Position numbers and translations under genes: made by a program | The notes under the pieces: generated by a model | Told to the model about the DNA's origin: nothing | Databases searched by the model: none | What the model saw: the letters and a program-made list of their open reading frames with translations, nothing else | In this document: positions 11,237 through 23,490 of the stretch, in pieces | Layout of the letters: each line of letters starts with the position of its first letter | How positions within the stretch are numbered: position 1 is the stretch's first letter | NCBI GenBank assembly: GCA_021397835.1 | Contig: JAJFZO010000034.1 | Span: 10,245,501 to 10,309,500 of the forward strand | Direction of reading: 5' to 3' | DNA: 64,000 nt | DNA from: Moringa oleifera | Lineage: Eukaryota; Streptophyta; Magnoliopsida; Brassicales; Moringaceae

Positions 11237-12318
11237 ATATCGGGTTACAAGCACAACATAATTCCTAATTTCATTTCCTTTGACCTTACATCCGGTTACA
11301 AATCTTACATAATTCTAAGTATGATTTTTGATTTTGATGTAATTGACTCGATTCTCACATTAGATTTAACTAATCTAATCCAAATATGATCGACTCAGTT
11401 CTCATATTAGGTTAATCTAACATCAAAATGTCATTCATTTTTTACTTTGCTCTATTTTTCAGATGCTACTGTAATGTGATTCTTGATGATATACAAATTC
11501 TAAATGAATCCTCACATTAGGTTGTAGATGTGGTCATACATCAGATTTTAGGTGAATAACTAGAAGAAAAACTCTCAAAATTAGGATAATAAGACTCAAG
11601 AAATTAATAGAAGACTCTTAGTGGAATATGCAATGAGCGCACTTTTTTGCCAAAACAGACTATCTAGCATTGTTGTCCCTTCTCTCCTATAATAAACTTT
11701 CAAATTTTTTTTGCGAGATTTGACCCCTTTTTTTTGTACGTCAACCCTTTTTTGAAGAACCAAGGAGATGTCTCTACATTTTAAAACTCTTCATCCTTCT
11801 ATTCAAACATCTCTTTTTCTCTCTTTCTAGAATCTCTACACCTTTGTTTATCTCAAGAGAGTCTCCGCATTTTAGGATCTTTGTATTCTTTCAAATTTAT
11901 CTTTAGAAAGTTTTTTTAAGAGTATTCATTGGCTATTTAGTAAAAAAATAATGCGCAAATTGTAATGAAAGTGTTATTCATTCTATATTTATTTTCACAT
12001 AAATGAATAACACATTGTTTGCTTCCATTCACTTTTCTTTATATTTTTCCATTTGTTATATATAAATTTTATTATGCATCTCATATTTTTCTAAAAATTA
12101 TTTTAGAGAAAGGAATTCAGTCAAGTTCATATTTTGATCTCTAATTTGAAATATATTTGTCTTTCCAAAATTGAAAAGCTACTATCAACTAGACTAAAAT
12201 TCTTCCATAAATTGCATAATACATTTATTTTGAGATTCGCACATTTTAATTAAGTTTATGGCTATTATCCTAAAATTTTGATATTAAAAAAGATTTATCT
12301 CACCTTATTTATACATAA

Positions 12319-12346
12319 TGTGTGTGTGTGTGTATATATATATATA
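12319..12346. repeat. (TG)n(TA)n microsatellite
   Basis: About seven TG dinucleotides run into about seven TA dinucleotides. Confidence 0.9.
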
Positions 12347-12805
12347 ATACTTATTTATTGTACTTCGAGATCAATATGAAATTACTACAATTCAAAGGCA
12401 CGATATCATCCTATTTAAGTGATACCAATTCTTGGGCATTTGTAAGGGTGCTAATCATCCCTTATGCATACCTGACTCATGATCCTAGATCCTTTAGTGA
12501 AGTAAGACTAGTGTCTATTGTCGAATGGAGTTCATCTTTCCAAAATAAAAGAAGTTTTCAAGTAACACTGGTGACCAATCATATCATAAAAAAGATTGGT
12601 GGTGGCTTCTTATCTTTCTTATTTATTCAAAGAATTTACAAAAACTAAAAGAAATTTTTTCATGATCGAGCTTTTCACCAAGGAAAAATGCAATTGTGAT
12701 AGTTGATGACTCCACTAGGGATAATGATTAGAGAATTAAGCCAAACTTAAAGAGGATTCATCTCGTCATTTAAAAATTTAATTTGGTTTTGACCACAATT
12801 TATAC

Positions 12806-12829
12806 TACACACACACACATATATATATA
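12806..12829. repeat. (AC)n(AT)n microsatellite
   Basis: About seven AC dinucleotides run into about five to six AT dinucleotides, 460 bp from the (TG)n(TA)n tract. Confidence 0.9.
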
Positions 12830-13589
12830 CCTGATATAAGATCGAAAAGGCTCCTTTATTGTCTTTTTATTTTGAATCTTTGTAGTTTAAATTTTTCATT
12901 CTACCTAATCTAAGGTTAGGAATATTAATGCTTTATTGCATATATTTACTATCTATTTTTGCCTTATAATGAAAACTTCACACACTCACTTTCATTTATT
13001 TGCATAAAGCTAAACCCGAGCTCAAGCCTTTGTGGGGTGCATCTTATTTTAAGAGGGATGAAAAGATGCACGTATTCAAGAGATCACTTAATCTTCACGC
13101 ATGTCATGTACTTTATCCTTCTAAAGTCTTGCTCTGTGGTTGGTATCCTCCTTAAAAATTTTTTAAAGTTCACATTTGTGATATTAATGATTAGAGGTAC
13201 GAAGATTTTGGATCATAGAACCTTTTTAGAACCTTAAGGCCTAATATCAAATTAAAGCTTTGCATGTAAACAAAGTCATATATCAACCTTATTAGGATTT
13301 AACGACCCTATTAATCCACAGATGTAGCTAAAGGTAGGACAGTGGAAGTGTTAGTTCTAGTTTTTGATATTATTTTGCTCATGCTTCATGACATTGAGAA
13401 TTGAATGCTCAAATAGTCATAAGCATGAAAAGAACAATTTCATTTTAGATTTGAGAATCAAAATGAGTACGTAGATTAGAAGATCAGACTAGTCTAATAA
13501 GTGCAACTAGTGGGAAAAAATTTACAATTTAAGTATGTAGACAAATTGATGCATCCTCTTCCTTCTCAAATGTCCTCTAAAGTTAGTCG

Positions 13590-15460
13590 ATATTAAAGGA
13601 AAATGATCTTACGGCCTTAAAAAATGCTTGGAGTCAGGTTAGCCTATTTAAAAGGGAAGAATTTGGAAAGATATATGGAAGTAATAAGGAGTTAATTTTT
13701 GTATAGACTGATATATCTTTGATAAGAGCAGTAGTCCATTTTTAGGATCCAACGTATAAGGTTTCTAAATTTGAAGAAGTTGATCTCACACCTACCCTTG
13801 AGGAATATGTGTCCTTATTTGGGAATTAATCATTCTAGCCTCATCAGACTGACAATATCAAAAAGACAAAGTCCAAAAAATAAAAAGGTTTGTTAAGAAT
13901 ATATAAATCTCCAAGGAAGAGCTAATGAGGGAAATAAAAAGAAAAAGGTGTGAAGACTACTTGAAAAAAGATTATTTGATGGGCTTGCTGCAAAGACAAG
14001 TAAGTTGCCTATTTTGGTTGTTTTAATATATGGATTAGTGATTTTGCTAAAAGGAACTGGTTCTAGATTAGACTTTGTAAGGATTATCAAGCAAGGGGTA
14101 GACCTGACCTAAGTTATACTTTTTGAGACTTCTAAGTCTTTATCTTATTATAAGATCTCAAAAGGAGATAAAAACATGGGGTGACTATTTTACACATCTA
14201 GTTAAAGAGCCATCTGATCAGTAATGAAAAGGCCTCAAGAATCTTTACTGTAACCCATCAAGAATTTCTATGAAAATGAAGAATTTAAAAACAAATTATA
14301 GTCATAATAGTTTCTTGTGCTTCACACTTCAAAAGAGACAGATGTTAAATGGATGGTGCAATGGTTATTCTATGAAAACATTCTTTAACAAACTAAGAAT
14401 GGATTTACCTTAGTGCTACCAAACTTATGGGGTTACTTTGGATATACAACTTTATTAGTTCTCAAGCAACCAAGGATGAAGCAATTCATCCTTGTTTCGC
14501 ATGATTTGGTAAAAGGCATAAATTGCAATAGCATCTTCAGCAGCATATAGAAGGAAATGTTGTAACAGGATAAGTTCACTATGAGCAAATAGAGTCTCAC
14601 TTTAGGAATCTACCCAAGATATCATCAATGGAGGAAGAAATTGATTAAAGATTTACACCTATCAGCATGACTACTTCAATATCAATTCACCTTAATCCTA
14701 ATCCCGATGCCATATCAACTTTTCAAGAAGCAGCAAGGTTAAGATATTGAACAATTAATAGTATAAAAGGCCAAATTAGGAAAACATATTGGATGCTAAG
14801 ATATGCAGCTAGGATTCAAGATCAAATGATTGGTAAGCTCAAGCAAGATTGAGATCAGGTCAAAGAGGAGAGTCTTTGAGGAAGAGAAATGGAAGCCACA
14901 ACATTAGACGGTATAGTTGAAAAAGACAAGAAAATCAAGAAACTTACCCAATAGATGTTATCTCTGAAGGAATAGATGAATGATATAAGATTAGGAGAAA
15001 GAAAATAGAACATAAAAGAATTTCATGAGGTTTTGAACGACATGAAAAAGGAGAATAAAAGATTGAAGGGAAAAATAGATCAACATAAGAAAAATCCATT
15101 AGAGAAGCTTATTAACAAGAAGGCAAAATGCAGATTTGAAGTCAAACATATGATGATCATCCCAATGAAGATGGATTATGTTCACATAATCAGTGATTTG
15201 AGATGAAAGATGGAAGAGAACAAATCTAAAGCGAAAGAAATTTGTGCATCCTAGTGCTGTGACAATAAGAGATTATGAATCATAGAATGAGAATTATAAG
15301 AATGATCTTAGATTGGTTTTAAGTTAGATAAAACACACTGCGGAGATCACAAGTCTCAGTAAAAAGGAATTAGATGTTTTTAAGACCAAATTTTGATCAT
15401 CAATGTTTTCAAAAGAACAAATACAGACCTTCATATGTAGACTTCTAGAAAGATAGTAGC
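13590..15460 (+). pseudogene. DUF7745-type / coiled-coil protein pseudogene (plant repeat family)
   Basis: The + strand frames read, in order, AWSQVSLFKREEFGKIYGSN (about 13,625), DPTYKVSKFEEVDLTPTLEE and YVSLFG (about 13,745-13,830), and TDVKWMVQWLFYENIL followed by FTLVLPNLWGYFGYTTLLVL (about 14,340-14,480). A lysine/glutamate-rich coiled coil follows (EVLNDMKKENKRLKGKIDQH, about 14,880-15,260). This arrangement is typical of the abundant plant DUF7745 proteins (often annotated 'girdin-like'), whose function is not established and which are commonly associated with retroelements. At least a dozen stops and frameshifts are present. No paralogue occurs elsewhere in the window. Confidence 0.65.
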
Positions 15461-15953
15461 ATTAAGGTTGTGTTTAATTATGGTCCCAATCTAAAATACT
15501 CACGAGATCGTCATATAAATCTTAATAATTTTTCTTTTGTTTTAAATTCATGATGATCTAAGTACTATACTTTTTCCATATCTATTATCATGCATACATG
15601 TTTATTTATTTGAAAATCTAGATAATAAGATTAAGAAAATTGGAAAACCAAAGTCAAGATTTCCCAAGGTCAGGATTTCCCTAAGGATGGAAGACACTAG
15701 GTTGGGAAGATCAAAATTTTAGATCGAAAAAAGTAAAAACAATATGACTAAATAACCTAAAAAGCCAGAATATCATGAAGGAAGGTTTAGGTTCAGAGAA
15801 CCCAAAGATAATTCCAAACTATACTCAAATTGATCATAGAAATAACTAAGATTCAAATGAGAATACCTAATGACCAAATCATCGAAGCTAAAGGAAACTA
15901 TAATATCTAAAATTATAAAGATCTCCCCTTACGTTCTGGGCTAATTAGACGTG
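15461..15953. other. No gene recognised
   Basis: This is the flank between the DUF7745 pseudogene and the CACTA element. Short purine-rich repeats of AAGATTTCCC/CAGGATTTCCC type are seen around 15,650-15,690. Nothing else is supported. Confidence 0.4.
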
Positions 15954-17259
15954 CACTACTACAAATAAAAGGTTTAACGATAATTAAAAATGGCTTTTAA
16001 TGACAGTCGTAGAACTGTCATTTTTGTTCATGTCATTAAAGAGGAGAGGCTTTAATAACAGTTATTAAAAACTGTCATTAAAGGCTCCCACTTTCAATGA
16101 TAGTTCTAATAGAACTATTGTTAAAAGGAAGGGCCTTGAATGACAGTTCTAATAGAACTGTCATTAAGAGGGGGGCTTTTAATAACAATTCTAATAGAAC
16201 TATCGTTAAAGGGGAGGGATCTTTAATAACAATTATAATAAAACTATCATGAAAGGGGGGCCTTTAATCAACAATTGCCCAGGTTCCCTCTTATATGTTT
16301 TGTTAGCAGTAGTGAAGGAAGTATGCCTCATGAGTAGGCACCAAAGAAAGAGACAACAGGATAGCTGCAGACACCATCGGTTGCATTGAACGACCACTAT
16401 AACATGAAGCGATACAGCAAACACGTTCCAATTGCAGAGCATTTCAAGATCATAAACAACAATAATTTTAAATGTTTCTATTATTAAACTTCTCATCAAT
16501 TAATTGCATCAGAGTAGCATGAGTTACAAAGAATAAAAAAGTCTCTCAAGTGAAAAACATTCAAGTGAAAGAAACCGTTAGAGAATGCTTTTCTCTTTAA
16601 TATGTCATCTTAAAATCATGCAAGATCTTAGTTCTTTAGTTGCAAGCCAAACAAATAATAGTACCTCTTCCTTAAGTCGGGTAATTTCGATGTGAACTTC
16701 TTCAAATTTAGCAACAGACCCCTAACACCTTCCTCATGGTCCCTGCATCAGGCCCCATCCCAGCCTAATCATTGAGCCCGTCGTGTTCGATACCAACGAA
16801 CCAATGAACGATCTCGATGATCAACAGTAACCTCAGGTACTGCAACTTCCTCATGATGTTACTGGAAAACCAAAAGGCAAGCCCCTAGCTTTAAAAAGAA
16901 GAAGTAGATGCATGGTTGACTAATAAGTGATACAGCTTTTAAGGGGCCAGAACTAGCGTGAAGAGCACGGGATGGTCTTCAACACCAGTTTTGATAGAAC
17001 TGGCGTATTCTTCAATTCCCTTATGACTGAAAGCCTTTAGTGAAAGGCTCCAGGATGGTCTTTCAACACCAGTTCTTATTTAACTAACATGAAAGGTTAG
17101 TCTTCAACATCAATTTATTGTTAACTGATATTAAAGACCTCATTTTTAATGACTGTTTTGGAATAACTATCATTAAAAATGTTAATAAACTTTTTAATGA
17201 TAGTTTTTTGAATAATTGTCATTAAATTAGTGTCACTTATTACAATTTTTATAGTAGTG
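15954..17259. mobile_element. Non-autonomous CACTA element, 1,306 bp
   Basis: The left end CACTACTACAAATAAAAGG and right end (inverted) CACTACTATAAAAATTG form terminal inverted repeats. Flanking trinucleotides are GTG on the left and TTG on the right, consistent with a decayed 3-bp target duplication. Inside both ends are subterminal repeats with short palindromes: AATGACAGTTCTA.../GAACTGTCATT on the left (15,985-16,260) and CACCAGTT.../AACTGG types on the right (16,980-17,225). The centre (about 16,265-16,960) has no recognisable transposase, so the element needs an enzyme in trans. The open frame at 16,233-16,499 (-) is not recognisable. Confidence 0.85.
15985..16260. repeat. Subterminal palindromic repeats of the small CACTA element
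   Basis: Five or six tandem ~45-bp units each contain AATGACAGTTCTAATAGAAC followed by the complementary half (TGTCATTAA), separated by GGGGGCTTT-like spacers. CACTA subterminal repeats are the usual binding sites of TnpA-type proteins; that role here is inferred. Confidence 0.75.
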
Positions 17260-17367
17260 TTGGCAATAGGATATGGCATTTCGAGGAAATTTACGTTCAT
17301 TTTTCTTATGTTCTTAAGATTAATAAACTCCCTGCTGTCCATTAATTTCATTCAGATGTGTCACATG

Positions 17368-17640
17368 TTCATCCCTAAACCTTGAACTTGAACCTTGAGC
17401 TCTAAATTATATAGTGTGAACATGAGAACCTGCATCCTTAACCTTCAACCCAAAACCTAAAATCCTAAACTTGAAATTTCACTTTCTTGATCTTAGATCC
17501 TAGATCTTGGACTTAGGACCCTGGGCCTTGAACTCAAGACTTTAGACCTTTGGCTCTTGACCCTTGACCATTAATCTTTGACCTTGGACCTTGCAGCCTT
17601 AACCTTGAACCTTAAATCCTTGACTTAGACCCTTAACTTC
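17368..17640. repeat. Telomere-like microrepeat array
   Basis: Runs of 6-10-bp words related to ACCTTGA, ACCCTAA and GACCTTAG repeat in one orientation, for example around 17,380-17,460 and 17,500-17,640. No uninterrupted plant telomere repeat (CCCTAAA) run is present. Confidence 0.7.
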
Positions 17641-18469
17641 ATGATTCCAACTTGATTTTGATGTGATTGAATCAATTCTCACATTAGATTTAACTAACTT
17701 AATCCTAAATATTCCATACTTATTTTTAACTATTCTTTGTGTTTTCTTGAGCCATTAGATCTCTTGAACTGCCTTTTTTGAAAACTTCTAATATTTCCAA
17801 GCACTCACTTCTAACTCAAGGAAGAGCCATGAAGGGATCTTCAAGCATCGAGATCTTTTTTTTGTTTCGTTCTTTTATTTTCAAGATTGTTCCTATGCAA
17901 TCACATGATGCAATCTCCCATGCACCTTTCTCATTTCATCTAACCTCCTCAAGAGTCTTTAAAAACTGCCTAAGAAGAGCTGGCTTTAATCATAATTTTC
18001 AATTGTCTTTCCAAGGAAAAGCTCATAAGGGTCAGTTTTTATTTTCATATCTTTTCAATCTATGATGCTTTATGCCCCAAATTAGTCCTAAAATATTCAT
18101 GAGATCAACATTTACAAGATTCATCATTTACTTGTTTGCAGCTCCTTCTAGATTTTTCATAAAACCTCACTAGAAGAGCTTTGTTGGTCATGAAAATGTA
18201 GTTCATTTATGATGGAATAGCCATTTTATATTCTCACTCTCATTACTATAATGTCATATGGTTTATTCTTTACTTTTAGCGTGTTGCCTCAAATCGTTCT
18301 TCTTTGACATCTTGTAGACCTTGGATCATTTTGGAAGCGATAAGACATCGATACATATAGTTCAAAAAACTGGTAACGGTTTCAATTTTGTCTATTTAGG
18401 GATTTCTAAAGAAATGAATTTTCTCCTTTTTCACACTAAGGGTTGTCACAAGCGAAACCTTGACTATAA

Positions 18470-18815
18470 CATGCTAGACCACTCTAATCCCTAAACTTTA
18501 AACTTTAAGCTTGAGCCCTAAACCATATAGCGTGAACATGAAAGCTTGGATTTTGACCTTGATCCCTAAACTGACAATCCAGAATTTTGAATTCTAATTT
18601 CTTAACCTTAGACCCTAGACATAAGATTTGAGATCCTAGACCTTTGGGTCACGACCATTGACTATTGGTCTTTGACCTTAGAACTTGTTGCCTTAACCCT
18701 AAATCCTAAACCTTGGACTAGGACTCTTAACCTTGACCCTAGACCTTAGCAATTAGACTTTCAACCTTAGAACTTAGACCTTTGACCTTCGATCCTTTAC
18801 CATAGACCTCGAGCC
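18470..18815. repeat. Telomere-like microrepeat array
   Basis: Words such as CCCTAAACTTTAAAC, GACCTTGATCCCTAAAC and CTTAACCTTGACCC alternate with GACCTTAG variants. This is the same array position within the ~1.5-kb unit. Confidence 0.7.
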
Positions 18816-19730
18816 TTATTAATAACTCAACTATTTATCATGCATTTATGTAGTATTTTCTAAACGTTTAGAGCTTCATCAATGCTTTTTTTTTTTATGT
18901 TATTTATTCTAGAATTAGATGGTGAAAGGCAAGTGGAAGCATTAAGGGAAAAAGCAGATCTATTTGTATGGTTGAAGGCAACTTTGACACTACTTTGTAT
19001 GGTGAAAATAACTCTCACTTCCAAACTCTAATTGACATCATTTAAATTATATCAGCTAAATCTTTAATTGATTTCCTATTTTCATTTTTCAAATATGTTT
19101 TTCCTCTTTGAAAGTTGCTCTAGAAAGAGCTTGCATGAAAACATATGAAACACTATGCTCTGCCTTCAATCTTGTTTTTTTTTTTTTTTCCAAAAACAAT
19201 TGATCCCATTGAACCTCCTTCAATATTTCATACTTATTTCTAATGATTCTTCATGTTCGTTGGCCATTAGATCCCCTAAATTGCCTTTTTGAGAGAGCTC
19301 CAAATAATTCCTAGTACTTACTTCTAACAATGGAGAGCCCACGAAGGGATCTTTAAGCGTTTATATCTTTTTTCCCTTTCAATTTTTCACTTTCAAGATT
19401 GTTCCTATGCAATCACAAACTATAAAAACCTATACTCATCTCTCGTTTCATCTAACATCTTTTAGGATCTTCTGAAAAGAGCCCTTTTAATTGTAATTTT
19501 CAATTCTCCTACCAAAGAAATGCTCATAAGGGTCATATTTTTACTTTGTTATCCTTTCATTTTTTTATGTTTTAAACCCTAAATTGGTCCTAAAATATTC
19601 ATGAGATCGTTATCTATAAGATTTATCATTAACTTTTTTTGCTTCTTTTTCTCGATTTTTTTCAGAACTTCGTTGCATGAGTCCTTTTGGTCATGTGAAT
19701 GTACTTTATTTATCATGAAATAGGCATTTT

Positions 19731-20531
19731 AAATTCTCATTCTCTTTTACTTTAATGTCATAATGGTGTATGCTTTACTTTTAATGTGTTGCCTTAAACC
19801 ATTCTTTTTTGACATCTTCTAACTAGCATAATTTTGGAACTAAAATCAGGTATCAACACATATTGTTCAACAAATTTATAGCAACTTCAATTTTATTGTT
19901 TAGGGATTTCTAAAGAAATGAATTTTCTCATTTTCACACAAAGGGTTATCCGTAGTGAGACCCCTACTATGACTCCATTGACCACCCCAGTCTTTAAACC
20001 CTGAACTTGAAAATTTACCCTTGAACCATAAAACTTAAACATGAAAACTTGCATCCTTAATCTTGAGACTAAACCTACAACCTTCAATTTAAATCTAAAT
20101 TTTTCAACCATAGATCCTAGACCTATGATGCAGGAACCCAGACCTTAGGCTCAAGACCTTAGACCTTGGGCTCACGACCCTTCACCTTTGACCTTTTACC
20201 TAGGACCTTGCAACCTCAACCCTAAACCTTAAACCTTCAATTATGACCCATGAACTTGTCCTTAGACCTTAGACCTTAGACCTTCTACGTTAAACCCTTC
20301 ACCATATATAGATCTAGAATCCTATTGATAGCTCAACAATTTATTATGTATTAATCTAGAGCTTTTTGAATTTTAAGAGCTTTCTCGATGCCTTTTTATG
20401 ATTTTTTATATTGTTTATTGCAAGAGTAGAAAATAAAAAACAAATGAAATCTTTAAGGGGAAAAATTAATCTGTTTGTATAGTTTTGGCTAACTTTGACA
20501 CCACTTTATATTTTGCCAATAACTCTCTTTT
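19731..20531 (+). repeat. First copy of a recent 801-bp tandem duplication
   Basis: The segment is nearly identical to 20,532-21,333 at a constant offset of 801 bp, far closer than any other pair of satellite units in the window. It begins in AAATTCTCATTC and ends after GCCAATAACTCTC. The junction joins two points that share a CTCTxTTT-like string, suggesting unequal exchange at short homology. Confidence 0.9.
19940..20310. repeat. Telomere-like microrepeat array
   Basis: Repeated GACCTTAG/ACCCTAAACC words, with CCTTAGACCTTAGACC near 20,262-20,282. Confidence 0.7.
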
Positions 20532-21333
20532 AAATTCTCATTCTCTTTTACTTTAATGTCATAATGGTGTATGCTTTACTTTTAATGTGTTGCCTTAAAC
20601 CATTCTTTTTTGACATCTTCTAACTTGCATAATTTTGGAACCAAAATTAGGTATCAATACATATTGTTCAAAAAATTTATAGCAACTTCAATTTTATTGT
20701 TTAGGGATTTCTAAAGAAATGAATTTTCTCATTTTCACACAAAGGGTTATCCATAGTGAGACCCCTACTATGACTCCATTGACTACCCCAGTCTTTAAAC
20801 CCTGAACTTGAAAATTTACCCTTGAACCATAAAACTTAAACATGAAAACTTGCATCCTTAATCTTGAGAATAAACCTACAACCTTCAATTTAAGTCTAAA
20901 ATTTTCAACCATAGACCCTAGACCTACGATGCAGGAACCCAGACCTTAGGCTCAAGACCTTAGACCTTGGGCTCACGACCCTTCACCTTTGACCTTTTAC
21001 CTAGGACCTTGCAACCTCAACCCTAAACCTTAAACCTTCAATTAAGACCCATGAACTTTTCCTTAGACCTTAGACCTTAGACCTTAGACCTTCTACCTTA
21101 GACCCTTCACCATATATAAATCTAGAATCCTATTAATAGCTTAACAATTTATTATGTATTAATCTAGAGCTTTTTGAATTTTAAGAGCTTTCTCGATGCC
21201 TTTTTATGATTTTTTTTATATTGTTTATTGCAAGAGTAGAAAGTAAAAAAGAAATGAAATCTTTAAGGGGAAAAATCAATCTATTTGTATAGTTTTGGCT
21301 AACTTTGACACCACTTTATATTTTGCCAATAAC
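20532..21333 (+). repeat. Second copy of the 801-bp tandem duplication
   Basis: It is nearly identical to 19,731-20,531, and small differences are scattered (for example one extra GACCTTA word near 21,085). The 72-codon open frames on the - strand in both copies (19,893-20,111 and 20,694-20,912) match only because the DNA is duplicated. They lie in the microrepeat array and are not supported as genes. Confidence 0.9.
20741..21115. repeat. Telomere-like microrepeat array
   Basis: This is the duplicate of the 19,940-20,310 array, with an uninterrupted four-unit run of the 7-mer CCTTAGA near 21,062-21,090. Confidence 0.75.
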
Positions 21334-22344
21334 TCTCTTTTTCAAACTCCAATTGACACCATTTAACTTGTAAAATCTTAGTCTCCAAGGGATTTTCTTT
21401 TGAGAGAACTTAATTATGATCATTTTAATTTCCTCTTTTCATCATTTGAAAGCATTTTTTCTTTTGGAAAGTTACTCGAAAAAGAGCTCACATTAAAACA
21501 TAAGATACCTTACGATCTTTCTTCTAACATTTTTTTTTCTCAAACACAGTTGATATCATTGAAGCACCTTTAGTATTCCTTACTCATTTCAAACTATTTT
21601 TCAGTTGTTTAAGCAATTAGATCCTTGAATTACCATTTAAAAAATGTTTCGAATAATTTCATGTACTCAATTCCAAACCAAAGAAGAGCCACAAAAGGGT
21701 CTTCCAGAATCAATATCTTTTTTCCCTTCTATTTTTTTGCTTGCAAGTTTGTTCCTGTTTGCTTGCAAGCTTGCAATCATAGAACTATAATCTCATATGT
21801 ACCTCTTTTGTTTCATCTAGCCTCCTCAAAGCTCTTTCAAAAATTTTCATAGAACAACCCTCTTTAATCATAATTTTGAATTCTCCTTTCAAGGAAAAGC
21901 TCAGAAGGGTTACTTTATATTTGCATATCTTTTATTTTGTTATGTGTTAAGCTTAAATTTGTTCAAAAATATTCACAAGATCACCCTTTATAAGATTTAG
22001 CATTTAATTTTTTGTATTTCTTTCTTGATTTTATGTAAAACCTCTCTAAAAGCCTTGTTGCTCATGACAATGTAGTTTCATTTATAATGGAATAAATAAT
22101 TTGCATTCTCATTCTCTCTTACTAGAATTTCATACGGTTTTTTCTTTACTGTCAGTATGTTGCTTCAAACCATTCTTTTTCCATATCTAGTAGACCTTGT
22201 ATAATTTGATAAGCAAACTTAAGTATTAATACATGCAGTTTAAAAAAAATTCATGGGACTTTAGTGTTATTTTCTAAGGATTTCCAAAGAAACACATGTT
22301 CTCCTTTTTCACGCTGAGAGTTTTCCATAGTGAAATACCTACTA

Positions 22345-22715
22345 TGACACTTTAAACCACCCTAGCCCCTAAACCCTGAACTTTAACCATGAGCCCTGAA
22401 CCATATAACTTGAACACAAAAACTTGTATCCTTAACCTTGAATGATAAACCAACAAACTTGAATTTAAAATTTTAATTGCTTGACCTTGGACCCTAAAGA
22501 TAGGATTTTGAACCTTAGACCTTGAGTTTAGGACCTTAGAGCATTGGCTCATGACCCTTGAACATTGGTCTTTGACCTTGGACCTTATAGCATTAACAGT
22601 GAAACTTAAACCTTAGACTTATTACCCTTAACCTTCACCATAGACCTTGGACCTTAAACCTTTTACCTTTGATCTTAGACCTTCAACCTGGACCTTTCAT
22701 CAAAGACCTCGAACC
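22345..22715. repeat. Telomere-like microrepeat array
   Basis: ACCTTGGACCTTA, CCTAAACCCTGAAC and related words repeat in one direction. The - strand open frame at 22,352-22,552 is an artefact of the array. Confidence 0.7.
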
Positions 22716-23109
22716 ATATTAATAACTCAACTATTTATAATGTACTTTTCTATTGTTTTTCAATTTTGAGAGCTTCGTCAATGGTTTTTTTGGCTTTTTA
22801 TAAGTTGTTTATTACAAGATTAGATTATGAAAGACAAATGGAAGCATTAAGGGGAAGAAAATGTTATTTAAACAGTTTTGGGCAACTTTGACACCACTTT
22901 GTATTTTACTAATAATTTTCAATTCTATATAATTTAAATTTTACTCTTATTGTGTTGCCCCAAGCCATTCTTCTTTGACATCTTGTATTCCTTTCATTAT
23001 TTTAGAAGAAAAATTAGGTATTAGTACATTTAAAAAATTAGTGATAATTTCAATTTTATTTTTAAGAACTTCCATTGAAATGAATTTCCACCCTTTTCAC
23101 ACTAAGGGC

Positions 23110-23490
23110 ATTTTAAAGTGAAACCTTGACTATAGCATCTTAGACCACCCTAGTCCCTAAACTTTGAATTTAAACCTTAAGCCCAGAACCATAAAGTGTG
23201 AACATAAAAACTTGCATTCTTAACCTTGAACTACGAAGTTGTTGCCTTGAAATTTTAATTTTAATTTCCTGATCTTAGATACTAAACCTAGGAATCAGGG
23301 CCCTAGACCTTAGACTCGGGATGCTAGACCACTAATCCGTAAGTTTGGACCTTGTAGCCTTAACCTTGAACCCTAAACCTTTGACTTGGACCTTTAACCT
23401 TAACCTTAAACCTTGGACCTTAAGCCTTTAACCCAAGACCCTAGTCCTTCAATCCTAAACCCTTCATCATGGACCTAAAACCTTATTGAT
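23110..23490. repeat. Telomere-like microrepeat array
   Basis: Words CCTTAACCTTGAACCC, AACCTTAACCTTAAACC and TTGGACCTTAAGCC repeat. It is the last array before the large CACTA insertion. Confidence 0.7.

Larger units (their letters stand above)
1..11880 (+). repeat. Block A of a ~12-kb direct segmental duplication
   Basis: The sequence is collinear with about 43,974-57,003 (block B): satellite fragment, truncated copia pol, gag-only LTR element, AT-rich DNA, REF/SRPP pseudogene, minisatellite DNA. Both blocks share the same satellite deletion and the same copia truncation point, so those events predate the duplication. A lacks about 1.4 kb of copia 3' end present in B (junction near 2,948) and the 397-bp GC-rich insert. 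It keeps about 200 bp (near 8,000-8,207) and about 360 bp (near 6,240-6,600) that B lost. Homology ends near 11,880. The left end is outside the window. Confidence 0.85.
11237..13589. other. No gene recognised; end of block A and unique AT-rich DNA
   Basis: The first ~640 bp is collinear with block B (to 57,003). From about 11,880 the sequence is unique in this window. Open frames at 12,322-12,648 and 12,959-13,237 show no recognisable domain, have atypical composition and lack supporting signals, so I do not call them genes. Confidence 0.4.

Noticed and set aside
12322..12648. 108-codon open frame as a host gene
   Set aside because: The frame begins inside a (TG)n(TA)n microsatellite, has no recognisable domain and no paralogue in the window.
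19893..20912. Two similar 72-codon - strand frames suggesting a conserved small gene
   Set aside because: They lie in the two copies of a recent 801-bp DNA duplication, inside telomere-like microrepeats. Their conservation reflects the duplication only, and other units lack the frame.
17368..23490. A true chromosome end or internal functional telomere
   Set aside because: The words are degenerate, interspersed with unique markers and repeated every ~1.5 kb. No long uninterrupted CCCTAAA run exists.
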